53,028 bases of DNA from Actinomycetota bacterium (GCA_003152275.1 PLZU01000018.1:156-53183); one strand, 5' to 3'; shown: positions 42,811 to 51,400, numbered from the stretch's first letter. Made by a program: numbers and translations. The notes: generated by a model not told the origin, from the letters alone.

Positions 42811-45168
42811 CTAGGACGGCCCGCGGCTTGTCCCGAGTTTCTGCCCACGCGACGTGCCTCTAGCCCTACGAGTGCTTCTCCGGCTTCGCGCGTAGGCAAA
42901 GGGCCCCACGAGCATGCCGAACAGCTCGAGCCGACGTAGCTCAGCGGGATAGCTGCCCGACTTCTTGGCATGCTTCTCGGAAGTCGCGCTGAGGGCGTAG
43001 CGGATTCCACTCGGCAGGCGACGAAGGAAGTCCGGCACGAGGTCTGGTCGCTCAACGAGCGAGCGCGTCAAGAAGGCTGAAAAACCCACCCCGTACACGT
43101 AAATCTGCCGTCGAAGGCGACTGTAATCCCGGTAGTCGGCATGATGGATGATCGCCCGTGGTTCGTACACGAGGCGATAACCCTCGACGATCGTCCTGAA
43201 GAACATCTCGACGTCGACGCCCCCGCGAGCGGGCGTGCCGTTGCCGAGCGACGGATCGAATCCGCCCAAGGCGCGAAAAGCAGTCGCTGAAAAAGCCATG
43301 CTCGTTCCCGACCCGAGCATTCCTGCGCTGAAAGGGAACGTCGGAATAGCCGGGCGGTACCGGCCGAGATCATAGATCCGCCGGTCGAAGCCTTTGGCGA
43401 AGCCGCCGTATTCCTCGAGCAGCGCTTGAGCGGGTGTCTCGATCTCCATCGGGAGAATAAGTCCGGTGACGCAGCCGACGTTCGGGACCAGGGAGAAGGC
43501 TCTAGCAAGCGACAAGAGCCACTCTCGGTCAACTCGCACGTCGTCGTCGGTGAAGGCGAACAGATCGCCGCACGCGACTCGGGTACCCGCGTTGCGCGCA
43601 GATGCGCTTCCGGATACCTCTTCTCGTATGCAGAGCACACGGTTGTCTTCCCGGAGCTCCTGCACCAGATCCTCGGTGTCCGACGTAATCGAGCCGTTGT
43701 CGACAACGATCACCTCGTATCGATCAGGCGGGTAATCACTTGCGAGCAGCGACTCGAGGCAGCTACGAAGTTGAACGGCCCGGTCACGCGTCGGAATGAT
43801 CACACTGACGAAGGGAGCCACGGCCTTGAACGCGTCAAGTTCACGGCGACATGCCGGCTCGAATGAGTCGGGGATGCCGGCCGCGGTAAGGGTGCCCAGC
43901 TCCTTTTGGCCGTCTGCAGCCAGGTGCCCATTCACCTCGCTGCCCAGCTGGTCCCAGATCAGGCGAGCGAGCTCCCCATCGCTGAGCTCGCCGTCGCGGA
44001 ACTCGGCGGCGACCAGTCCGAGCGGCGCGCCGTGCAGCCGGACGAGACCGAGGAGGCGGCCGTACGGTCGGCCATCGACACTTGCAATCTGAGCGATGCT
44101 CGGCAACGGCACGCTCAGCTCGATTTCGGTGATCCTCACCGGCGAGAAGGTCGGCATGACCGGCTCACGAGGCGCGGCACGACGGAGGCTTGTCAGCCCG
44201 TGCAGGTACCCGACAGCTGCCGTAGCGACCCCAACGGCGATCGACGCGGATCTCAGCGCGCCAGCAGGCTCACCGCCCGACATCGCCTTGGCGAGTCCTC
44301 GTCCGACTCCACTCGGCAACGTCCGGGCGACGTAGCTCCGCTCAGTGGAGAGTCCCTCGACATGTCCGACAAGCCGAGCAAGCGTCGCCTTCGCAACGCC
44401 CTCGTCGTGACAGTGACGAACGAAGTACGAAAACGTTGAGCGCTCGGGCGTGACGAGGTGAGTCACCCGGGCAACGGGCTCGTATATGAAACGTCCAGAC
44501 GGACGCGCGCGCGCTGCCCGAATGCAGAACTCGGGCTCGTGTGCCGCGAACGGTTTGGTACCCACGCGGGCGAGCTCCTCCCGGAATCCCCCGACCTCGA
44601 GAAACAGATCGCGCCGCACCGACATGTTCGCGCCGATGAGGTTTCTCACAGGAGCGCGGCCTCGCGGCAACCCACGGTAGCTACACCCGACCACCCAAAG
44701 AAACTCGTCGGGAAACCACGCTGGACGGGGGGTATCCCATTGCGGCGTGAGCAGACCTCCGACGCCAAGTACGTCTTCGCCCGTATATGCGTCAAGCAAG
44801 GCGGCAAGCCATCCCGGCTCCGGGACCGCGTCGTCATCGAGAAGCGCGATCACATCGCCGGTGGCAGATTCGGCCGCACAGTTGACGGACCCCGAGTGGC
44901 CTCGCCCGTCCGTGTTGGCAATTACGTCGATCCCGGTGAACTCTTGCTGTGCCCGTTTCAGTAGTCCGGGGTTATGGTCGACGACCACGACTACCTCATG
45001 CGGAGGCGGCTCCTGTTCCAGCGTCGCCGCTACCGCGCGGCAGAGGGAATCCCAGCGCCGCTCTGTGTAGGTGGCGATGATGACCGAGGCCTTGAGCGTG
45101 CCTTTGGCGCGATCTACCCGCGCTGCTTCAAGCAGGAGGTTCAAACGAGCGTCTGCCACTTCGACCAA
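42811..45168 (-). CDS. Tandem GT2 glycosyltransferase
   Basis: A 785-residue fusion. Domain one (about 26-330) has SVIIATYTERRW, DDDAVPEPGW and GANMSVRRDLFLEVGGF; a linker of unknown function (about 340-450, with YGRLLGLVRLHGAPLGLV) precedes domain two (about 455-690) with SVIIPTRDRA, DDDVRVDREW and GGVDVEMFFR. Each DDD is a metal-binding DXD equivalent. It would build two linkages of the repeat unit. TTG start (45168) or GTG 45159; the first overlaps the previous gene by 28 bases. Confidence 0.87.
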   Translation of the reverse strand: MVEVADARLNLLLEAARVDRAKGTLKASVIIATYTERRWDSLCRAVAATLEQEPPPHEVVVVVDHNPGLLKRAQQEFTGIDVIANTDGRGHSGSVNCAAESATGDVIALLDDDAVPEPGWLAALLDAYTGEDVLGVGGLLTPQWDTPRPAWFPDEFLWVVGCSYRGLPRGRAPVRNLIGANMSVRRDLFLEVGGFREELARVGTKPFAAHEPEFCIRAARARPSGRFIYEPVARVTHLVTPERSTFSYFVRHCHDEGVAKATLARLVGHVEGLSTERSYVARTLPSGVGRGLAKAMSGGEPAGALRSASIAVGVATAAVGYLHGLTSLRRAAPREPVMPTFSPVRITEIELSVPLPSIAQIASVDGRPYGRLLGLVRLHGAPLGLVAAEFRDGELSDGELARLIWDQLGSEVNGHLAADGQKELGTLTAAGIPDSFEPACRRELDAFKAVAPFVSVIIPTRDRAVQLRSCLESLLASDYPPDRYEVIVVDNGSITSDTEDLVQELREDNRVLCIREEVSGSASARNAGTRVACGDLFAFTDDDVRVDREWLLSLARAFSLVPNVGCVTGLILPMEIETPAQALLEEYGGFAKGFDRRIYDLGRYRPAIPTFPFSAGMLGSGTSMAFSATAFRALGGFDPSLGNGTPARGGVDVEMFFRTIVEGYRLVYEPRAIIHHADYRDYSRLRRQIYVYGVGFSAFLTRSLVERPDLVPDFLRRLPSGIRYALSATSEKHAKKSGSYPAELRRLELFGMLVGPFAYARSRRSTRRARGTSRGQKLGTSRGPS

Positions 45169-46256
45169 GGACGAGCCAGAAGCGCTGCCTCTGCCGCCTG
45201 AGCGCCGAAGAGCGTGGCCCAGGTATTGAGATGGAGGCTTCCCGACGCCGGCTGATAGGGAAGAGCGAGACCTCGCCCGTCAACACGGGCGACCTCACAG
45301 AGCCAATCGAGCGCAGCTTCGAGTCCGGGTGGCGCGAAGTCGAGGGCCGCAGCCATGCGAACCGCCTGAGCGGTGACGTCCGCTTGAGCCGGTGCATCCT
45401 TCTCCGGTGCCAGCCTGGGCAACGCTCCGCACTCCTGTTGCTGCTGCCACGCCCACTCCAGACCCGCTTGAGCACGAGACAACGCCTCGAGGTCTCCCCG
45501 CGCCGCGCCGAAGATCCACAAGCCTTCGACCGCGTAGAGATGAGGATGGAGCATGGTGGGACCGTCAGCGCGGTGCGTGATGAACCGGCCGTCGTCCCCT
45601 TGGAGCCTGAACGCTTCCAGTACGACGGAACGGGCTGCTTCATCGGCGCCAGGGACACCCTCTTCTCCTGCGAGGAGAAGGCACTGGGCGGCCTTCGCGA
45701 GATGCGCCTGTCCCTCATTTGACCAACCGGGTTCTCGTGATGACTTCCGATGCGACCGGCGGCTGATCGGAGTGAGTCGACCCGCCGATCGCGTCTGGTC
45801 GATCAACTCTGCGGCGATCGCCAGTCCCCGCCCACGACTCTCGTCGTGTGCCCTGACGCGGCCGAAGTTTATGAGCCCGGAAGCGATCATCGCCAGGTCG
45901 AAGGTGTACGCGGCGCTCCCGTCCCAGCCGTTTCGGGCTGACCAGTCTCCCGATTCGAAACGTCGAAGAAGCCAGTCTGCGGCGCGCCACCCGGCAGTGG
46001 ACTCCTTGGGTAGTGGCTCGGCCAACCCGGCGAACCAGGTGAGGGCATAGCCCGTGATCTCGGGGTACTCGTAGGCTGGCACACCAGCCCTGGCGTCCAT
46101 CCATGCATAAAACGCTCCGCACTCGCTCTGGCACGATCCGGAACCCAACCAGCGCCGCAGGCCCTGCGCGAGCTCGGCTACCGAGGCGAATGCGGGCGTG
46201 TCGGCCGGCTCACCCAACGCAACGCAGGGGGTTCTGTTCGATGCGTGAGTACTCAT
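45141..46256 (-). CDS. Unrecognised alpha/alpha-toroid-like protein
   Basis: A 371-residue soluble protein. No family was identified. Its regular helices with Trp/Gly-rich turns (EYPEITGYALTWFAGL, SARNGWDGSAAYTFDLAMIASG, NEGQAHLAKAAQCLLLAG, LHPHLYAVEGLWIFGAA) resemble the (alpha/alpha)6 barrels of glycan lyases, epimerases and GH88/105-type enzymes. The conserved aromatic and His positions would suit sugar binding. It overlaps the wecB stop by ATGA and lies within the operon, so a glycan-modifying role is likely. Confidence 0.7.
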   Translation of the reverse strand: MSTHASNRTPCVALGEPADTPAFASVAELAQGLRRWLGSGSCQSECGAFYAWMDARAGVPAYEYPEITGYALTWFAGLAEPLPKESTAGWRAADWLLRRFESGDWSARNGWDGSAAYTFDLAMIASGLINFGRVRAHDESRGRGLAIAAELIDQTRSAGRLTPISRRSHRKSSREPGWSNEGQAHLAKAAQCLLLAGEEGVPGADEAARSVVLEAFRLQGDDGRFITHRADGPTMLHPHLYAVEGLWIFGAARGDLEALSRAQAGLEWAWQQQQECGALPRLAPEKDAPAQADVTAQAVRMAAALDFAPPGLEAALDWLCEVARVDGRGLALPYQPASGSLHLNTWATLFGAQAAEAALLARPWSKWQTLV

Positions 46257-47434
46257 CGAATCGCCGCGAGCGCTGCGATCTCATTCTGCTCGCGCACGTC
46301 CGACGCCGTAGGTGCGGTCGGGTCAAACGAGGCGAGAGCGTCGGCAATTCGCTGGGCTGCGAATCCATCGCCATAGGGATTCGGTACCTCGAAAACTGGC
46401 GGCTGCTCGGCGTAGAGCAGCTGCGCTGCGTGCCACATGAGCTCATCTCGATTTGAACCGACGAGTCGTGCGAGCCCCACGTCGATGCCTTCCGTCCGCT
46501 CCGTGCAGTCGCGGAGCACGAGGACAGGCTTGCCGATGCTGACGGCCTCTTCCTGAAGACCACCCGAGTCGGTGATGACGAAGTGGCAGTGCTCGAGCAG
46601 CCACACAAGTGCCGGATACTCGAGCGGCGGTACCAAAGTCACGTTCGGAAGCCCGCCGAGTATCGACTGAACCGGCAGCAGAACGTTGGGATTGAGATGC
46701 GTCGGGAGCACGAGGTGCACGTCGTCGCAGTTCAACGCGATCTCACGTAGACCCGAGCAAATCTCCGCCACCGCAGCACCGTGATTCTCGCGCCGGTGGA
46801 CCGTCACGAGCACCAGCCGCTTCTCGCCGACCGGAATCGACGCGAGCGACGACTCGCTGAAGTCGAACGGTCTTGCGCGTACGCTCTTGAAGGCGTCGAC
46901 GATCGTGTTCCCCGTGACGATGATCCGCTCGGCAGGAACCCCCTCGTCGCTGAGATTCATCGCCGCCTGCTCGGTCGGCGCAAAGAGCAGGTCACTGATC
47001 GCGTCGGTCGCGCGCCGATTCATCTCCTCGGGCCGCGGGTCGGCCAGGCTGCCACTGCGGAGCCCAGCCTCCACGTGCGCGATCGGCACCTCAGCGTAGA
47101 AGGCAGCGAGAGCAGCCGCATACGTCGTGGTCGTGTCGCCCTGCACGACGACCCAGTCCGGCCGCTCCCCCGCGAGAATCGGCTCCAGCCCTCGAAGGAC
47201 CTCGATTGTGATCTCGGTCAGGGTCTGGCGGTTCCGCATCACGTCGAGGTCGTAGTCCGGACGTATCTGAAAGAGGTCGAGCATCTGGTCCAGCATCTCC
47301 CGATGCTGACCCGTGACGCAGACCCGCGTCTCGAAGGCGTAGGCCCGGCGGTTGAGCGCCTCGATGACCGGTGCCATCTTGATCGCCTCCGGACGCGTGC
47401 CGAAGACGCAGAGAATCTTCCGCTTGCGCGGCAG
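46253..47434 (-). CDS. wecB: UDP-N-acetylglucosamine 2-epimerase (non-hydrolysing); non-canonical start inferred
   Basis: Interconverts UDP-GlcNAc and UDP-ManNAc. GDTTTTYAAALAA, HVEAGLRSG, RPEEMNRR, TVHRRENHG and ITDSGGLQEEA are all present. The first ATG (47377) starts at MAPVIEAL, but the bases just upstream keep the frame open and encode KILCVFGTRPEAIK, the essential first strand and phosphate loop of the family. No ATG, GTG or TTG precedes it in frame; a CTG at 47434, with GGGG five bases upstream, gives a natural N-terminus of 393 residues in all. Either CTG is used or an error or deletion hides the start. ATT at 47416 is another possible start. Confidence 0.82.
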   Translation of the reverse strand: MPRKRKILCVFGTRPEAIKMAPVIEALNRRAYAFETRVCVTGQHREMLDQMLDLFQIRPDYDLDVMRNRQTLTEITIEVLRGLEPILAGERPDWVVVQGDTTTTYAAALAAFYAEVPIAHVEAGLRSGSLADPRPEEMNRRATDAISDLLFAPTEQAAMNLSDEGVPAERIIVTGNTIVDAFKSVRARPFDFSESSLASIPVGEKRLVLVTVHRRENHGAAVAEICSGLREIALNCDDVHLVLPTHLNPNVLLPVQSILGGLPNVTLVPPLEYPALVWLLEHCHFVITDSGGLQEEAVSIGKPVLVLRDCTERTEGIDVGLARLVGSNRDELMWHAAQLLYAEQPPVFEVPNPYGDGFAAQRIADALASFDPTAPTASDVREQNEIAALAAIR

Positions 47435-47457
47435 GGCTGCCCCAAAGTTCTCGATGA

Positions 47458-48222
47458 TCAGCGACTGCCGCGCCCACCGGACGCGCGCCGCTCCCGCCAG
47501 ATCGTCTTGAGCACACGCCAGCCGTCCGGGAACGTGACCAGGCGTCCGACGCCATGGATCCGCTCCGCCTCGAAGCTCGGCACCTCCTTGATCACGAGCC
47601 CCGCCTTGAACGCGCGGATGTTGAGCATCGTCTCGATCTCGAAGCCGTCGGCGTCGAGATCCAGTTGCGGCAGCACCCTCCTCCAGAACGCGTTGTAGCC
47701 GTAGCAGAGGTCGCTGTAGCGCGCGCCGAACAGGGCGCGCACGAGCAGAACGAAGCCCTTGTTCCCGAGCCGCCGAAGCAACGGCATGTCGCTCGTGCCC
47801 CCGCCCTGGATGAAACGGGAGCCCTTGGCGAAGTCGGCCCCGGATAGGAGCGCTCCGACAAAGAGCGGGATCTCCCCGGGATCCTCCGATCCATCTGCAT
47901 CCAGTGCGACGATGATCTCGCCGGTGGCGCTCGCGAAGCCCGCCTGGAGCGCGTTGCCCTTGCCGGGGCTGCGGAGGTTCTCGACCACCTTGATCCCCGG
48001 CAGCAGGCGCTTCGCCACGGCGACGGTGTCGTCGGTGCAGTGGTCATCAACAAGAATGACCTCGTGAACCCACCACGGGATGCGTGGAAGCACGTGCGAA
48101 AGGTTCTCCGCCTCGTTGAGTGCCGGCACAACTACCGTCACGGTGGTGCCGCCCATGCCGTCTGCCGATGTTGGCACTGCGTGTCTTGGGCGCAGATCCG
48201 CCCGTTCGTAGGTCACATCCAA
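47458..48222 (-). CDS. GT2 glycosyltransferase, dolichyl-phosphate mannose synthase-like
   Basis: A 254-residue enzyme. VTVVVPALNEAENL (28-41), VILVDDHCTDDT, and VALDADGSEDPGE (DXD-like) define a GT2 of the DPM1/polyprenyl-phosphate sugar type; GGGTSDMPLLRR and the NIRAFKAGLVIKEVPSFE end also fit. No membrane helices. It may make a polyprenyl-phosphate sugar used by the GT-C-like protein. First gene of the - strand operon: TTG 48222, or a GTG six bases downstream. Confidence 0.87.
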   Translation of the reverse strand: MDVTYERADLRPRHAVPTSADGMGGTTVTVVVPALNEAENLSHVLPRIPWWVHEVILVDDHCTDDTVAVAKRLLPGIKVVENLRSPGKGNALQAGFASATGEIIVALDADGSEDPGEIPLFVGALLSGADFAKGSRFIQGGGTSDMPLLRRLGNKGFVLLVRALFGARYSDLCYGYNAFWRRVLPQLDLDADGFEIETMLNIRAFKAGLVIKEVPSFEAERIHGVGRLVTFPDGWRVLKTIWRERRASGGRGSR

Positions 48223-48281
48223 GTAGCTCTCCTCCCCAAAGGCGGAAGCCGCAGGCCTCCGGATCTAGAACCCCTCTTTCG

Positions 48282-48319
48282 AGTGGTCAGACGACCACTT
48301 CCAAGTCAAGTCAAAAGTC
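48282..48319. promoter_or_regulatory. Divergent regulatory region: inverted repeat plus three AAGTC
   Basis: AGTGGTC (48282-48288) and GACCACT (48293-48299) form a perfect 7-bp inverted repeat with a 4-base loop; AAGTC follows at 48303, 48308 and 48315. The 138-base gap between the divergent GT2 and DUF1361 genes must hold both promoters. A repressor site or RNA hairpin is possible; neither is established. Confidence 0.35.
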
Positions 48320-48360
48320 CACCATAGCGTCACTCTTCAGGGCCTGCGTATCGTGGGCCT

Positions 48361-49194
48361 ATGTTCCGCAGACCGGCCCCCGCGTTAGATATCTCGGTAC
48401 TCCGTGGGCGGGTGGGATTGATCGCAGCGCTGCTGGCGTCCTGCATCCTCTGTCTCGCGCTCCTCGCTGCCAGAATGATCTACAGCGGGCGCGAGACTTA
48501 CGCATTCCTGGCATGGAATCTGGTGCTCGCGCTCATCCCGCTCTCGCTCGCCTTCCTGGTCGACGTGGTGATGCGGCGGGGGTTGCGAATCTTCCTGCCG
48601 CTTCTCCTCTTTCTATGGGTCGTGTTTCTCCCGAACGCGCCTTATGTAATCACCGACTTCGTCCACCTCTCCTACGACCCGCCCGTTCCCCTCTGGTTCG
48701 ACCTGCTGCTCTTCACAACGTTCGCGTGGACAGGGCTGCTGCTCGGGCTCATCTCGATCCACCTCCTGAAAGAACACGCCATCCATCACCTTGGAGCGGC
48801 GACGACGTGGACATTGATCGTGATCGTGCTCGCGGCGAGCTCCACCGCTATCTATCTCGGGCGCTTCGAACAGTGGAACTCGTGGGATCTCCTCGTGCGC
48901 CCCTTCACCGTGCTGAAGGACCTGTTCTCGCTACGGTCGCTTCCAAGGGCGGCAGGTGTGACTGCCGGGTTCACCGCCTTCCTGCTAGCGGCCTATGCAA
49001 GTGTCGAAGCGCTGATCAGCAGCGGCAGGAGCCGCGAGGCTTCGCTGGCATTGGCTCCGAGCGGACCTCGGTCGACGCCTACGTCACAATCCGAATTGCC
49101 GTCGCCGGCGGACAGCCACGCTTCACAAGAGCAAACGCTAGACCAACGTCTACGTCAGCATCAAGCGCAAGAGGCACCGCCTCGCGCCAGCTGA
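48361..49194 (+). CDS. DUF1361 integral membrane protein
   Basis: A 277-residue protein with six to seven helices; FLWVVFLPNAPYVITDFVHL (about 79-98) is the DUF1361 signature. ATG start. From about residue 220 the sequence is a Ser/Gln/Pro-rich tail that lies antisense to the small gene below and carries little information, suggesting the ancestral stop came earlier. Function unknown; divergent from the glycan operon. Confidence 0.8.
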   Translation: MFRRPAPALDISVLRGRVGLIAALLASCILCLALLAARMIYSGRETYAFLAWNLVLALIPLSLAFLVDVVMRRGLRIFLPLLLFLWVVFLPNAPYVITDFVHLSYDPPVPLWFDLLLFTTFAWTGLLLGLISIHLLKEHAIHHLGAATTWTLIVIVLAASSTAIYLGRFEQWNSWDLLVRPFTVLKDLFSLRSLPRAAGVTAGFTAFLLAAYASVEALISSGRSREASLALAPSGPRSTPTSQSELPSPADSHASQEQTLDQRLRQHQAQEAPPRAS

Positions 49195-49303
49195 ATCCGG
49201 CAGAAACGAGCTTCTCGAACCGGAGGCGAGCTGGCGCATCCGACGCTCGGACCGCGATCTCCGAGGAAGCCCCTCCTGAAGCTGTAATCGCCACCGTGCT
49301 CAT
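49079..49303 (-). CDS. Small helical protein, antisense to the DUF1361 3' end
   Basis: A 74-residue protein. After a variable N-terminus it has LRFEKLVSAGFSWREAVPLA, DADVDVGLAFALVKRGCPP and TAIRIV, a helical pattern I know from small Thermoleophilia proteins. It has no named function. Codon use and motif spacing look real, whereas the opposite frame there is low complexity. ATG at 49303; no strong ribosome site. Overlaps the DUF1361 gene by 116 bases on the opposite strand. Confidence 0.6.
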   Translation of the reverse strand: MSTVAITASGGASSEIAVRASDAPARLRFEKLVSAGFSWREAVPLALDADVDVGLAFALVKRGCPPATAIRIVT

Positions 49304-49441
49304 AGCGTCGGTCTCGTAGCGGCAAGGCATTACCCTCGAATGGGGTTGGGGCACTCCTTGTCGTGCGTTCGCCGGAAAGGACAGGTTCGCGAGCGCCGAT
49401 ACTCAGTAAGGCGGTAACCCGGCCCTTGCGTGTCGGCCCGG

Positions 49442-50647
49442 TCAGGCCGGGATCGTGAGGCTCTCGATGTCGCTCGGGTAGTCGGTGAGAATCTCGATGC
49501 CATCCTCAGTAACGACGACCGTGTCCGAGTGGCGGAACCCTCCGACCCTTGCGTCGTAGAGCCCCGGCTCGATCGTGAAGACCATCCCCGGCGCGACCGG
49601 CGTGTGGTCTCCTAGGTCCAGGAACGGCGCCTCGTGGTTGCGGAGGCCGATCGCATGGCCGGTGTGCTGGCGCCAATACGGCAATAGGTCGTTGGCCTGG
49701 AAGTAACGCATCACGGCGCCGTCGACGTCGGCGCAGGTGACACCGGGACGGAGCGCGTCGAACGCCACATGTTGGGCGGCGACGGTGTGATCGAAGAGAC
49801 GTCGCATCTCGTCGGTGGGCGCGCCGATCACCATTGCGCGCTCGAGCTCGGCGTTGTAGCCCCAGACGGGAGCACCCGTCTCCGTCACCAGCACGTCGCC
49901 CGGCTGGAACTCGATGTTGTGGGCGACCGCATGCGCCCACGAGCTGCGCAGGCCGATCTGCCCGCGGTAGCCGGCCTTCACGCCGTCGGACGAGCCGAAC
50001 TGGCCCCCGAAGGAGTCGCCGAGGACCTCCAGCATTGCAAGCGTCGCCTCCTGCCCGGCCCGTAGGCTCGCTTCTGCCTCGGTCACGCCGGGCCGAGTGA
50101 ACTCCTGCAGGAGTCGGTGCGCGTGCGCGCACCAACGGCCGCTCTCGCGGATGAGCGCAATTTCGTTCTCGCTCTTCCGCGCCATCATGCTCTCGATGAC
50201 GTCGTCGACCATCGAAACTGCCGCATCCGTCACGTCGCTGAGCGAAGGCCCGCGGTAGCCGAGGATGCCCGGGTAGCCGTCCTGGTCGGCCGCGATCGAT
50301 CCGCCGATGCCGAGGTCGGAGAGCACGCGCGCGAGGATTCGCATCGGGTGCTCGACGCCCGGGTACTCGGGGTACGACTCGACGCGCTCAAAGTCGGTCT
50401 CGGCGCGTGTCCGCTCGACCTCGAACTCGGGGACGAACACGGCCGCTTCCCCCGTCACGCGTTGCGCAAAAACAACCGGCCGTTCGTTCGAGAGGAACCA
50501 GAAGCCGGTGAAGTACTGGATGTACGACGGGCCGAAGAGGACGTATCCGGTCCGGCCTTCGCGACGGACGTGCTCGAGCAGGCGATCCCTCCGCTCCCGC
50601 AGCTCGAGCGCCGGGATGCCTGTCCGGGGTGGCGTGCGCTGCTCCAA
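49442..50647 (-). CDS. M24-family (creatinase/aminopeptidase P-like) hydrolase
   Basis: A 401-residue pita-bread enzyme. N-domain about 1-155, catalytic domain 160-395. The metal-ligand positions read Glu256 and Glu267 (canonical Asp, Asp), His331 in TGHAIGL, Glu360 in FTIEPG and Asp375 in FRHSDTVV (canonical Glu). Three of five ligands are changed, so it may be a creatinase/ectoine-hydrolase-like C-N hydrolase with altered or no metal, not a standard Xaa-Pro aminopeptidase. TTG start, the most upstream option; other starts are possible. Confidence 0.82.
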   Translation of the reverse strand: MEQRTPPRTGIPALELRERRDRLLEHVRREGRTGYVLFGPSYIQYFTGFWFLSNERPVVFAQRVTGEAAVFVPEFEVERTRAETDFERVESYPEYPGVEHPMRILARVLSDLGIGGSIAADQDGYPGILGYRGPSLSDVTDAAVSMVDDVIESMMARKSENEIALIRESGRWCAHAHRLLQEFTRPGVTEAEASLRAGQEATLAMLEVLGDSFGGQFGSSDGVKAGYRGQIGLRSSWAHAVAHNIEFQPGDVLVTETGAPVWGYNAELERAMVIGAPTDEMRRLFDHTVAAQHVAFDALRPGVTCADVDGAVMRYFQANDLLPYWRQHTGHAIGLRNHEAPFLDLGDHTPVAPGMVFTIEPGLYDARVGGFRHSDTVVVTEDGIEILTDYPSDIESLTIPA

Positions 50648-50698
50648 CCCCGTGAGCCTACGCGAGGCGGGACGGCTCTTGGCCGCCCCGCCTCGACA

Positions 50699-50953
50699 TC
50701 AACCGCCCGACGATCGCGGCGGTCCGCGCGCATACGAGTCATCGTCATGCAGACCGTCAATGCCCCGCCGCGCAAACCGGCCCCGCCACCTGCCGACCGT
50801 CGAGCCGGTACAGCCCAACTCGGCTGCGATCTCCGTGCTCAACCGCCCCGCCGCCGCCGCCAACACGAACCGGCAGCGAAACGCCAACGCCTGCGAGCTC
50901 TTCGGACGCCGAGCCCACCGCTCGAGCGTCTCCCGCTCCAAATCGTTGAGCAC
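50699..50953 (-). pseudogene. IS630-family transposase, N-terminal remnant
   Basis: An 84-residue remnant carrying only the helix-turn-helix portion: ERETLERWARRPKSSQALAF, CRFVLAAAAGRLSTEIAAEL, TVGRWRGRFARRGIDGL. The intact protein has about 340 residues with a DDE core, which is absent. The frame continues upstream of GTG 50953 without a canonical start (RLQRPRLV), consistent with decay. No terminal repeats were found. Confidence 0.75.
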
Positions 50954-51004
50954 GAGCCGAGGCCGCTGGAGGCGGACCAGTTGCGGGTCGGCTGATGGAT
51001 CGGC

Positions 51005-51400
51005 TCAGGACGGCTCGACGCGCCGAACCGTGGTGACCCGATCGATCGCGCGGTCGAACGACGCGATCGTTTCGACGCCGCTCGCTTCTGCGCTTGCGAC
51101 GAGATAGGCCTCGGCGAAATCGATCCGATTGACCTCGTAGACCTCGAGCGCGCGCAGGAGTAGTGGCGGGTCGACGACGACGATCGTCGGGAACCCGATC
51201 ACCGCGCGGGTGAGTTCTGCGACCCGCTCCCGCCCGACTTCGTAGAAGGACTCGAGGACGAAGACCACCTCGGCGATAATCGGGTCGGGCACCAGCAACT
51301 CATCGGCAGCGGCTAGGAAGGCGGTCGCTCGGCGCGCTTGCGCTGGCGGGTCGCCGGTGAGGTGGCGGATGAGGACGTTGGTATCGAGGAAGGCGCTCAA
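51005..51400 (-). CDS. PIN-domain toxin (VapC-like)
   Basis: A 131-residue PIN nuclease. Metal-binding acids: Asp6 (FLDTN), Glu44, Asp94 (DFAEAYLVASAE) and Asp116. VapC-type toxins cleave RNA. The TTG at 51400 overlaps the antitoxin TGA, giving a coupled antitoxin-toxin pair; a longer frame upstream runs into the antitoxin gene and was rejected. Confidence 0.87.
   Translation of the reverse strand: MSAFLDTNVLIRHLTGDPPAQARRATAFLAAADELLVPDPIIAEVVFVLESFYEVGRERVAELTRAVIGFPTIVVVDPPLLLRALEVYEVNRIDFAEAYLVASAEASGVETIASFDRAIDRVTTVRRVEPS

Noticed and set aside
47091..47555. Reading frame opposite in phase to wecB and GT2
   Set aside because: Arginine/glycine-rich shadow of the two real genes; not a gene.
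50455..50775. Open frame between the M24 gene and the IS630 remnant
   Set aside because: Lies mostly antisense or out of phase, with no recognisable motif.
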